64,000 bases of DNA, from assembly GCA_019637395.1 (NCBI GenBank), contig JAHBVR010000027.1, forward strand, positions 46,354-110,353, given 5' to 3'. Numbering within the stretch: the stretch's first letter is position 1; each line of letters starts with the position of its first letter. The notes beneath the pieces are model-generated. The model saw nothing but the letters and a program-made list of their open reading frames with translations, was not told the DNA's origin and searched no databases. The position numbers and the translations under genes were made by a program. Origin of the DNA: Vulcanimicrobiota bacterium. Lineage in GTDB: Bacteria > Vulcanimicrobiota > Xenobia > Xenobiales > JADMJV01. This document shows positions 23,025 through 30,411 of this stretch, piece by piece.

Positions 23025-24349
23025 TTTCGCTGCGCCTTCGGCTCACTCTGTGGTATGCGCTGTTGGTGCTATTGACCTTGTCGACCTTCTCCACGGTGGT
23101 CTATCTGGGTGTGAAGCGCTCGATGAGTCTGCATCTGGATCATTCGCTGGAGCAGACAGCCACTCAGTTCGTGCGCGAAGCTGAGATCGAGAAAGACGGC
23201 GACCTGGATTTAGAAACCGACTTGCTGGCCCGCGGCGAGCGCGTGGCCGTCTACAATCAGCGTAAGGAGTTATTGGCCGTCTTTGGAGGACCGGTCGGGC
23301 CGGGGGGAGGAGGAATCGAACCCGGATACGATACCTATTCGGTGGCCGGTCTGGGTTGGCGGCGCCTCACCCTGGATTCGCCCGAGCTGGGACTGCGTTT
23401 CCAAATCTCGCGGTCTGAAGAGGACTATCAAGGTTTTCTGGAAGATCTCTTCGCCTTTTTGCTGGCGGCTGTTCCCTTGACGGCTGCCTTGACCGGAGCG
23501 GGTGGCCTGTTTCTGGCCTCGCGCTCGCTCAACCCGATCGATGAGATCACCCGCACCGCCGCTAACTTGGGAGCGGAGCATCTGTCGCGGCGCCTGCCGC
23601 AATTGAAGAGCAAAGACGAACTCTCCCGGCTCAGCGATACCTTCAATGAAATGCTGGAGCGCCTGGAGGGAGCCTTTGAACGGCAGAAGCAATTCACTTC
23701 GGACGCGGCCCACGAATTGCGCGCTCCGCTGGCGCTGCTCACCACCAAGGCCGAGGTTACGCTGGAGCGAACGCGCACGCAGGAGGAGTATCAGGAAGCC
23801 CTGAGCGAGATCCACCAGAGCTCCCTTCGCATGAGCCGGCTTTTGAGCAAGCTGCTGATGCTGGCTCGCAGCGATGCCGGAGGACTACCGATCGACCGCG
23901 AGAACTTTAATTTTGCCGACCTGGTCAGCGACGTGGTGGCCGAGATGTCTCCGCTGAGCAAAAGCGTATGGCTGGAGACGGAACTGGAGCCCGTCTGCAT
24001 TTCAGCCGATCAGACCCGGATGACCGAGGTCCTGTGGAATCTGCTGGACAACGCCCTGGGCCACAGCCCGCCGGACAGCACCGTTCACGTCAGCCTGCGC
24101 CGGGAAAAGGGCCAGGCGGTATTGCGTATCGCCGATCAGGGACCGGGCGTGCCCCCCGAACACCGGGAGCGCATTTTCGAGCGTTTCTATCAGGTTGATC
24201 CGGCGCGCACGCCCTCACCTCTAAGCCAGGAGAACGCCGGCCTGGGTCTGGCCATTTGCCGAGCCCTGGCCCGCCAGCACGGCGGTGATATCACTCTGGA
24301 AAATCCGGGAGTGGGCGCTACTTTTGTGCTCCGATTACCGGCTCTCTGA
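23021..24349 (+). CDS. membrane sensor histidine kinase
   Basis: 442 residues. Two membrane helices (about 10-30 and 155-175) bracket a periplasmic sensor of about 120 residues. Then a HAMP domain (RSLNPIDEITRTAANLG), the phospho-acceptor box FTSDAAHELRAPLALL, and ATPase boxes (NLLDNALGHS, ADQGPGVPPEHRERIFERFYQ, GLGLAICRALARQHGG). CusS/QseC-like layout. The 3' end overlaps the convergent PepSY gene by 15 bp. Confidence 0.92.
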   Translation: MISLRLRLTLWYALLVLLTLSTFSTVVYLGVKRSMSLHLDHSLEQTATQFVREAEIEKDGDLDLETDLLARGERVAVYNQRKELLAVFGGPVGPGGGGIEPGYDTYSVAGLGWRRLTLDSPELGLRFQISRSEEDYQGFLEDLFAFLLAAVPLTAALTGAGGLFLASRSLNPIDEITRTAANLGAEHLSRRLPQLKSKDELSRLSDTFNEMLERLEGAFERQKQFTSDAAHELRAPLALLTTKAEVTLERTRTQEEYQEALSEIHQSSLRMSRLLSKLLMLARSDAGGLPIDRENFNFADLVSDVVAEMSPLSKSVWLETELEPVCISADQTRMTEVLWNLLDNALGHSPPDSTVHVSLRREKGQAVLRIADQGPGVPPEHRERIFERFYQVDPARTPSPLSQENAGLGLAICRALARQHGGDITLENPGVGATFVLRLPAL

Positions 24350-24658
24350 TTTCTCGTAGAGCACTTCACCGGTGCCGGCGTCCACGATCACCACCAGCTT
24401 TTGCCCATCCGACCAGAGTTCGACTTCGAAAACCACGTTGCCCTCGTGGTTCTCCAGTTCCACTTCGCTGATGGTTGCCCCGGGATGCCGCTTCAAAGCC
24501 GCCTGTCCGGCCTGCATCAGCGTGATCTTAGCTAAGCGCGAAAGGCGTTGCTCTTCCTCAAAGTCATCATCGATAGGCCGGCTCTGAATGCTGCTGCGGT
24601 AGGGCGGCGGGTCGGCCCAGGCCCAGCCCAGCAGCGCCAGAAAAAGAAAAATTCGCAT
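24335..24658 (-). CDS. secreted PepSY-domain protein
   Basis: 107 residues, exactly as long as the PepSY protein at 22 kb. Signal peptide (RIFLFLALLGWAWA), an acidic linker (DDDFEEE), then PepSY: ITLMQAGQAALKRHPGATIS, EVELENHEGNVVFEVEL, VVIVDAGTGEVLYE. It is the paralog of the 22-kb gene, on the opposite strand and overlapping the kinase end. GAGG lies upstream of ATG 24658. The two copies flank the kinase and regulator, suggesting a duplicated accessory sensor. Confidence 0.83.
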   Translation of the reverse strand: MRIFLFLALLGWAWADPPPYRSSIQSRPIDDDFEEEQRLSRLAKITLMQAGQAALKRHPGATISEVELENHEGNVVFEVELWSDGQKLVVIVDAGTGEVLYEKSESR

Positions 24659-24701
24659 CCTTCATCCTCACTTCATGTTCTTAGCCCATTCTTTTGACCT
24701 G

Positions 24702-25730
24702 ATGTTCAAGAAAATCCTTTGCCTGGTGGCTCTGCAAGCGAGTTGGGCAGCTTGCGAGGAAGGGGGGTCCACCTACCCGATGCTGATCAACCGCGGCCAG
24801 ATTCACGTTCAGTTCGACGATGGCGCCCGGGGCGCCGCTCGCAGTGATGACCCCGCCATCGTCCTCAATGGGTTGGGACCTTTCCCGGCCCAGGATCACC
24901 TGAGTTTGCGGCGCTTGCGCACCTTTACCAGTCTGCGCTTCAATCCGGACCTGGAACTGAACAACGAGCTGAACTTCGATACTCGCTCCAACCAGGTCAG
25001 CGTGCTCGATCTGTATCTGCGCGGCCAGGTGACTCCGGAACTAAATGTGCGCGCCGGCATGTTCAAGGTTCCCTTCGGCTGGGAAGGGTTGCGTAGCTCG
25101 GGCTCCACCAATACCATCGAAGTCAGTGACGTAACCAAAGCCTTCAGTCAGTTTCGTGATAGCGGCCTGGCCATGGGCTACGAGCACGGACCGTGGTTGG
25201 CTCAGATCGCCGTGGTGCAGGGTCAGGGCGGGGTCTGGACAGACATCGACAGCGCCAAGGACGTGATCGGGCGGGTCAGCTATCAAGTAAATCCGCACCT
25301 GCTGGTGGGCGGCTCTTTTCACCTGGGCAGCTACGACCGGCTGCCCGTGCAGCAATATGGACTGGAAATGCAATATCACGAAGGACCCTGGAAAGTTGAG
25401 GCTGAGGTGCTGACCAGTCAGGGCTGGAACAACGCGGCTAAGGTTTCGAGTCGGGCCAACGGTTACTACGCAGCGGTGGTGCATCAGTTGGACGAACGCA
25501 ACGATCTGCTGGTGCACTTCGACCGCTTCGAACCCAATCGGGATCTGCAGGACCTGATGGAGGCCAACAACGGCGCCAACACGCGTAATCGACTGGTGTT
25601 AGGCTGGAACTACTATTGGAAACGCAAGCCGGCTCACCGGCTGATGGTCAACTACGAAATCGTCAACGAAGAAGAAGGTCCGCGCCTTTCCAACAACGGC
25701 TTTCGCATTCGCTACCAGTTCGGCTGGTAA
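24702..25730 (+). CDS. outer-membrane beta-barrel porin (phosphate-selective porin O/P-like)
   Basis: 342 residues from ATG 24702, with a signal peptide (FKKILCLVALQASWA). The chain is made of alternating amphipathic strands (GQIHVQFDDG, TFTSLRFNPDLELNNELNF, LNVRAGMFKVPFGWEGL) and ends in aromatic YQFGW, the C-terminal signature of barrels inserted by the BAM machinery. The overall layout resembles OprP/OprO porins, but ion selectivity cannot be judged. An in-frame ATG at 24675 is less likely because it would add residues before the signal. Confidence 0.75.
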   Translation: MFKKILCLVALQASWAACEEGGSTYPMLINRGQIHVQFDDGARGAARSDDPAIVLNGLGPFPAQDHLSLRRLRTFTSLRFNPDLELNNELNFDTRSNQVSVLDLYLRGQVTPELNVRAGMFKVPFGWEGLRSSGSTNTIEVSDVTKAFSQFRDSGLAMGYEHGPWLAQIAVVQGQGGVWTDIDSAKDVIGRVSYQVNPHLLVGGSFHLGSYDRLPVQQYGLEMQYHEGPWKVEAEVLTSQGWNNAAKVSSRANGYYAAVVHQLDERNDLLVHFDRFEPNRDLQDLMEANNGANTRNRLVLGWNYYWKRKPAHRLMVNYEIVNEEEGPRLSNNGFRIRYQFGW

Positions 25731-25735
25731 GCGCC

Positions 25736-26989
25736 GTGCACTTTCTTCCCTCCGACCAATGGCCCTACCTGGCCGCCCTCTCCCGCTTGCTGCTGGCCCT
25801 GGCGGTGGGCACCTTCGTCGGTCTGGAGCGCGAGCAGCGCGGTCACATGGCCGGTCTGCGCACTTTCGGACTGACCTGCGTGCTGGGCTGTATGGGCGGC
25901 CTGGAAGGCCAGGCCTTCGCCCTGGCCAGTCTGATTCTGGTGGCCTTGCTGGTCGTCTTCGTGAATCTGCAGGCCCTGCGCGAGCCGGCTCACGGCCGCG
26001 AACTGACCACCTCGGCGGCTCTGCTGATCACCGGCTTTGCGGGCGTGCTCTGCGGGCAGGGACACCGTCTCACTCCGGTGGCCATCGCGGTGGTCACCGC
26101 CGCGTTGCTGGCCTGGAAAGGCACGCTGCGCGGGATAAGTTCGGCTCTTACCGAAGCTGAACTGCGTTCGGCCATTCTCCTGGCCATGTTGACCTTCGTG
26201 GTCTATCCAGCGCTGCCGGCCGGTGGTTTCGGCCCTCATCAGGCGCTCGTCCCGCAAGAAGCCTGGGTGACCGTAATCTTGATTGCCGGCGTGGGTTTTG
26301 TAAACTATGCCTTGCTCAAGGTCTACGGCAACCGGGGAGTGGAGCTGGCCGGATTCCTGGGCGGATTGGTCAACAGCACCGTCACCGTCCACGAGCTGGT
26401 CCACCGACTGCGCGAGAGCCAGGGCCGACTGACCCGGTTTGTGCGCCAGGGGGTGTTGGGAGCCAATGCCGCTATGCTGGTGCGCAATGCCGGACTGCTG
26501 GGCGTGTTGGCTTACCAGGTGTTGGCCCGGGCCTGGATTCCCTATGCGGCCATGATTGTTTTCCTGGGCTTGCTCCTCTGGCTGGGCAGCCGCAGCCAAG
26601 AAACGCCTACTTCCGATACGCCCGTCCGTCTCAGCTCGCCCTTCTCCCTGCCCTCGGCGCTAAAATTCGGCGCCATTCTGCTGGTCTTGCAGTTGGGCAG
26701 CGTGCTGGCTCAAAACTCGCTGGGCGACCTGGGCGTCTATGCTACGGCCTTTCTGGGCGGACTGATTTCCAGCGCCAGCGCTGTGGGAGCGGTGGCCGGA
26801 TTGGCCGCGCGCGGTTCTATGGCCACCGAGGTGGCGGCTCGCTCCGCCATCACCGCCTCCATCGCCAGCATTCTGGTCAACCTGCCCTTGCTGTATCGGA
26901 TGAATTCTTCGCAACTGACCCGCCAACTGGTTCAGGTCATGCTGGCCACCACCGGGATCGGCATCGTGGCCCTGCTGGCCACGAGTTAA
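25736..26989 (+). CDS. MgtC/DUF4010 family membrane protein
   Basis: 417 residues from GTG 25736, 5 bp after the barrel gene stop. The first part is MgtC-like (LLLALAVGTFVGLEREQRGH, RTFGLTCVLGCMGGLEG); the rest is a DUF4010 membrane domain with about ten helices, including GFLGGLVNSTVTVHELV. Such proteins have a putative transport or magnesium/stress role but no proven reaction. It is probably translated from the same mRNA as the barrel. Confidence 0.85.
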   Translation: MHFLPSDQWPYLAALSRLLLALAVGTFVGLEREQRGHMAGLRTFGLTCVLGCMGGLEGQAFALASLILVALLVVFVNLQALREPAHGRELTTSAALLITGFAGVLCGQGHRLTPVAIAVVTAALLAWKGTLRGISSALTEAELRSAILLAMLTFVVYPALPAGGFGPHQALVPQEAWVTVILIAGVGFVNYALLKVYGNRGVELAGFLGGLVNSTVTVHELVHRLRESQGRLTRFVRQGVLGANAAMLVRNAGLLGVLAYQVLARAWIPYAAMIVFLGLLLWLGSRSQETPTSDTPVRLSSPFSLPSALKFGAILLVLQLGSVLAQNSLGDLGVYATAFLGGLISSASAVGAVAGLAARGSMATEVAARSAITASIASILVNLPLLYRMNSSQLTRQLVQVMLATTGIGIVALLATS

Positions 26990-27009
26990 ATTAATCTATG
27001 AGGAGTGGT

Positions 27010-27693
27010 ATGACTTTTTGGAATCGTAGCTTGCTTACATTGGCGGCGAGCCTGACGCTACATTTCACCTGTGGGGCCGATACCGGCGCGCCGTTGCAAG
27101 GCGAGTGGCAAATTCCCAATCTGGAAATTGCCAAGCGGCAGATTCGCGCCTACGTCACTTCCGGCCGTTACGAAGAAGAAGTCAGGCTGGTAGCCGGACA
27201 GGCTCGCCAATTTCTCGAGGAACGACTGCGCCAACCGGTGCAAGGCCGCGCTGCCATCGTCTTCGACGTGGACGAAACCTGTCTGTCCAATTATCGCCAC
27301 ATCGCCTCGCTGGACTTCGGTTACCAACCACAGCAGTGGAACCTCTGGGTGGCCCAGGCGCAAGCTCCACCTCTGCGAGGCGTCCTGGAATTATATCAGT
27401 ATGCTCGTTCACGAGGCCTGGCGGTGGTTTTCCTCACCGGCCGCTCTCCCGATCAACGCGAAAAAACCGAGCAGAACTTACGCCAGGCCGGCTTCGACGA
27501 ATGGACTCAACTGATTCTCAAACCGGCCGATTCCTCCGAAAGCGGGGCCGAATTCAAAGCCCGGCAACGCCAGCAGCTCAGCCAGGCCGGCCTGGAAATT
27601 TTGGTCAACGTGGGCGATCAGGCCAGCGACCTGGCCGGCGGCTATTCCGAGTCGGTCTTCAAACTCCCCAACCCCATGTACTGGCTGCCTTAG
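27010..27693 (+). CDS. HAD-family acid phosphatase (class B-like, e(P4)-type)
   Basis: 227 residues from ATG 27010, with GAGGAG 5 bases upstream. Signal peptide, then HAD motif I in VFDVDETCLSNY, motif II in VVFLTGRSPDQR, a lysine in LILKP, and motif IV in VNVGDQASDL. The pattern is that of secreted plant/bacterial class B-like acid phosphatases that release phosphate from nucleotides and other monoesters. It lies downstream of the barrel and MgtC-like genes, which suits a phosphate or nucleotide scavenging cluster (inference). Confidence 0.85.
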   Translation: MTFWNRSLLTLAASLTLHFTCGADTGAPLQGEWQIPNLEIAKRQIRAYVTSGRYEEEVRLVAGQARQFLEERLRQPVQGRAAIVFDVDETCLSNYRHIASLDFGYQPQQWNLWVAQAQAPPLRGVLELYQYARSRGLAVVFLTGRSPDQREKTEQNLRQAGFDEWTQLILKPADSSESGAEFKARQRQQLSQAGLEILVNVGDQASDLAGGYSESVFKLPNPMYWLP

Positions 27694-27786
27694 AACAAGC
27701 CTTCCCGAGCGGCCTGGTAAACGGTCCGAATCTCCGGCTGAAAGCTGAGGGTGCCGGGAGGCCGCTGAGGTTCTTCCTCTCAGGAG

Positions 27787-28017
27787 CTAACCCCCGCTCT
27801 GTCCGTCCCAGCGCTCGATAGGCAGGTCTCCCTCGGCAACCTTTTGCAACGCCGCAGCCAACCCCAGCAACTCGAGTCGGCTGACCTCCGGCACGCTCAC
27901 AGAGGCTTCAGGCAAAGTGAACGTCAGCACATAAGGCCCGCTGCCCACCTCGTTCTCTTCCGCCGCGATCTCGACCTGAGCTTTTCCCAAACTACAAGAA
28001 CCAATCGTCTGTCTCAT
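27787..28017 (-). CDS. small hypothetical protein
   Basis: 76 residues, soluble, acidic, with alternating strand-like segments (GPYVLTFTLPEASVSVP) and one helix (RLELLGLAAALQKVAEG). No family recognised. Its ATG lies inside the 3' end of the 51-residue ORF at 27992-28147 in another frame, 26 bases before that stop, so translation may be coupled. Composition argues it is real, but there is no strong ribosome site. Confidence 0.5.
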   Translation of the reverse strand: MRQTIGSCSLGKAQVEIAAEENEVGSGPYVLTFTLPEASVSVPEVSRLELLGLAAALQKVAEGDLPIERWDGQSGG

Positions 28018-28147
28018 CCAACCATCTTTTCCAGCCAGCCCGCTCCCCCTCCGGCTTCACCAGCCTGACCCGGGGCGCGTCCCGAACGATGTCTTCACGG
28101 GTCACGACCTGGAATGCCTTTAGAAGCTTATCGAATCGCCGTTCCAT
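27992..28147 (-). CDS. 51-residue hypothetical protein overlapping the next gene
   Basis: From ATG 28147 the frame reads MERRFDKLLKAF, then a basic/acidic middle (VTREDIVRDAPRVRLVKP) and ends WLDETDDWFL. It is open to a TAG at 27994-27992 and overlaps the 76-residue gene by 26 bases. The charged, tryptophan-bearing sequence looks coding, but I recognise no family and see only a weak ribosome site. Confidence 0.4.
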   Translation of the reverse strand: MERRFDKLLKAFQVVTREDIVRDAPRVRLVKPEGERAGWKRWLDETDDWFL

Positions 28148-28262
28148 TCACATAGCCCCGCTAATATTTCCCTTTCGCGCCATGTATTGTCGCTGGCCCG
28201 GGCGGGCCCACGAGGCGGATAGATTCGACAGGGTTCTGGCCGGCTTTGAGGAACCTCCGAAA

Positions 28263-28928
28263 ATGCGAAACACTCCCTTCCTATTTTCCACCTGGCTCTT
28301 GTGTCTGGCCTCCCCTTCCAGCGCTCAGATTCCTTGGCAGACAGAGGCCGAAAAGGAAAAGTATCGCCGTTATCAACAAATTCAGGTCGAGCAAATAGAG
28401 AAGCATAAGCGCGACTACTACAATATGGGCAAGGGTCTCAAGCCGCCGCAGCCCCCGCCGAGCCCCTATAACTATTCCTCGTCTAAATCGACTAAGCTAC
28501 GCCCCAGCGCCCCAGCAGCGGCCTCCCCCTCAGCGGTCGAACGCGCCCCCGCGGCGGTTCGCAATCCCCTCCAGAAAGCCGCCGCCAAAGGGGACTACGC
28601 CAGCGTGCGCGCGCTGCTCGGTGAGGGGGCTGACCCCAATTCGCTCGACAGCGCGGGGAATTCGGCTCTACATCTTTCCGCGGCCGTCGGCGATTGGCGC
28701 AGCCTGGAAGCGCTGATCGGTAACGGTGCCCAGTTGGACCTTGCCAACAAGACCGGGCAGACAGCACTCCACCTGGCCGCCCGCAGTGGTTTTCTGGAAG
28801 CGACCGAATTGCTGCTCAAAGCGGGAGCCCAGCAGCTCAAAGATGCCAACGGGCAAACCCCATTAGACTTGGCCAGGAAGAGCTCGCAGGGCTCCGCCAG
28901 AGAAGTGCAGGCGGCCCTGATGAGGTAG
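28263..28928 (+). CDS. secreted ankyrin-repeat protein
   Basis: 221 residues from ATG 28263. A signal peptide (TPFLFSTWLLCLASPSSA) is followed by a charged helical segment (EKEKYRRYQQIQVEQIEKH), a proline/serine linker (about 65-100), and about three ankyrin repeats in the C-terminal half (DPNSLDSAGNSALHLSAAVG, LDLANKTGQTALHLAARSG, KDANGQTPLDLARKS). Periplasmic ankyrin proteins are protein-binding modules. The partner is unknown. Confidence 0.8.
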   Translation: MRNTPFLFSTWLLCLASPSSAQIPWQTEAEKEKYRRYQQIQVEQIEKHKRDYYNMGKGLKPPQPPPSPYNYSSSKSTKLRPSAPAAASPSAVERAPAAVRNPLQKAAAKGDYASVRALLGEGADPNSLDSAGNSALHLSAAVGDWRSLEALIGNGAQLDLANKTGQTALHLAARSGFLEATELLLKAGAQQLKDANGQTPLDLARKSSQGSAREVQAALMR

Positions 28929-28965
28929 CCAGGTTCCCGGTCGTCTCAGCCGGCCGGAACCTGGC
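28928..28965 (+). terminator. hairpin after the ankyrin gene
   Basis: GCCAGGTTCC (28928-28937) pairs perfectly with GGAACCTGGC (28956-28965) over an 18-base loop, starting at the stop codon of the ankyrin gene. There is no T run after it, so it may be a weak or Rho-assisted terminator or an mRNA end protector. Confidence 0.4.
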
Positions 28966-29045
28966 TTGGCAATCCGGAATAGCGGCGGTGGAACGCCCAG
29001 AGCGTGCAACCAGCCATGGTCACCAATGTCAAACCACAGGAGAGC

Positions 29046-29714
29046 TCAGGTCGTCTTTACAAAAGCCTGGGCGGCGCGCTCCGCCTCGGATTCCATCAGG
29101 TGGGTGTCGTGCATGGCTTCCTGGAGTCCGATGTGGGTCTTGTTGTGGTTGAAAGGATTGTAGTTCTCGTGCAACCAGGCGCCCAGGCCGGTGAAGACGG
29201 CCCCCGGGCTGAAGCAGGAAGCGCCCACCACCAGGTGCCCGACGTAGGCACCCAGATAGCGGCGCACGCGCTGGGTGTCACTCAATTCGGCCGGGGTCCG
29301 GGCATACTGCATCACGTGGCCGCACTCGTGCGACAACCAGCGCCGGTAATTCCAACCCTCGATGGCCTTGAGTTCGTCGTGGCTGCGCACGTAGATGTCG
29401 TGCCCGATGGTGACCGCGTTCCAGGGCGTGTTGGCGGCCGGGCCGCCCAGGAAAAGCTGGACCTCACTCAGATGGGCGCGCACTTCACTCTCGGGCATAC
29501 CGAAGCTGCTGGCCAGGCTGGGAGCCATCCGGTCGATCTGGACCCGGGTCAGCGGCTGCCCATCCTCGCGCTCGGCCTTGCCCTTGATGGCATCCCAAGA
29601 AGCGATGAGCATACCGGGGCGCCGGGCGGAAGGCACGCCTTTCAGTTCGGACGGAGTCCAACCACCTGGAGCGCGCACGGAGGGGTGCGGCGCGCTGCTG
29701 CTCAATATGCACAT
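29046..29714 (-). CDS. putative zinc metallopeptidase-like protein (HECGH)
   Basis: 222 residues from ATG 29714. The motif SHECGHVMQYARTPAEL is an HExxH-type zinc site with the flanking pattern of proteins that carry a DUF4157-like peptidase core. A glycine-rich hydrophobic segment follows (VGHLVVGASCFSPGAVF) and then NHNKTHIGLQEAMHDTH. No signal peptide. Catalytic activity is not certain. Start chosen because the reading frame upstream of 29714 looks non-coding. Confidence 0.55.
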   Translation of the reverse strand: MCILSSSAPHPSVRAPGGWTPSELKGVPSARRPGMLIASWDAIKGKAEREDGQPLTRVQIDRMAPSLASSFGMPESEVRAHLSEVQLFLGGPAANTPWNAVTIGHDIYVRSHDELKAIEGWNYRRWLSHECGHVMQYARTPAELSDTQRVRRYLGAYVGHLVVGASCFSPGAVFTGLGAWLHENYNPFNHNKTHIGLQEAMHDTHLMESEAERAAQAFVKTT

Positions 29715-29805
29715 GCAAACAGAATAACCGGAGGCGTCCGGCCAGATGTTGATGTCTGGTGAAGGTTTCGACAGGGCGCTCCCCCCAGTGCAAGAAAGCC
29801 TCCGG

Positions 29806-30411
29806 ATGTACAACCCCAAGCAGTTCCAAACAAACGAAACCAGCGTGCTGCACGACTTCATCCGCGCCCATCCACTCGGCTTGCTGATCTCGACCGACGG
29901 CCGCTCGACCGAGGCGGATCTGATTCCTTTCTACCTGGATGCGGGCCAAGAGGTCCTACGCGCTCATGTCTCCAAGGCCAACCCCCAGTGGTCGCGGCTG
30001 ACCGAGCACCCCCACGCGCTGGTGGTCTTTCAAGGCCCGCAAGGTTACATCACGCCTAATTGGTACGCCACCAAGAAGGTCGACGGCAAAGTGGTCCCCA
30101 CCTGGAACTATTCGATGGTCCAGGTACGCGGGCCGGTACGCGTGGTGCATGATCAGGACTGGTTACACCGCCACGTCAGCCAGCTTACCGATTTCTTTGA
30201 GCAAAGCCAGAGCACCCCCTGGGCCCTGTCCGACGCGCCCGCTTCCTTCGTGCACGGCCAACTCAAGGGCATCGTCGGTCTGGAGGTCACTCTGAAAAGT
30301 CTTGAGGGCAAATGGAAAATGAGCCAGAATCGCGCCGCCGAAGACCGCGCCGGCGTCGTCGAAGGACTGCGGGTGGCCGGGCGCCAAGACCTCGCCAGCT
30401 TGATCCCCTAG
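29806..30411 (+). CDS. PaiB-family FMN-binding protein
   Basis: 201 residues beginning MYNPKQF, the conserved PaiB start. Later motifs LLISTDG, PNWYATK, VPTWNYSMVQVRG and GIVGLEVTL match the family, which has a pyridoxamine-phosphate-oxidase-like FMN fold. PaiB was first described as a negative regulator of sporulation/protease genes in Bacillus, but most homologs have unknown activity. An in-frame ATG at 29746 would add 20 atypical residues. Ends with a 4-bp overlap against the convergent rph gene. Confidence 0.87.
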   Translation: MYNPKQFQTNETSVLHDFIRAHPLGLLISTDGRSTEADLIPFYLDAGQEVLRAHVSKANPQWSRLTEHPHALVVFQGPQGYITPNWYATKKVDGKVVPTWNYSMVQVRGPVRVVHDQDWLHRHVSQLTDFFEQSQSTPWALSDAPASFVHGQLKGIVGLEVTLKSLEGKWKMSQNRAAEDRAGVVEGLRVAGRQDLASLIP

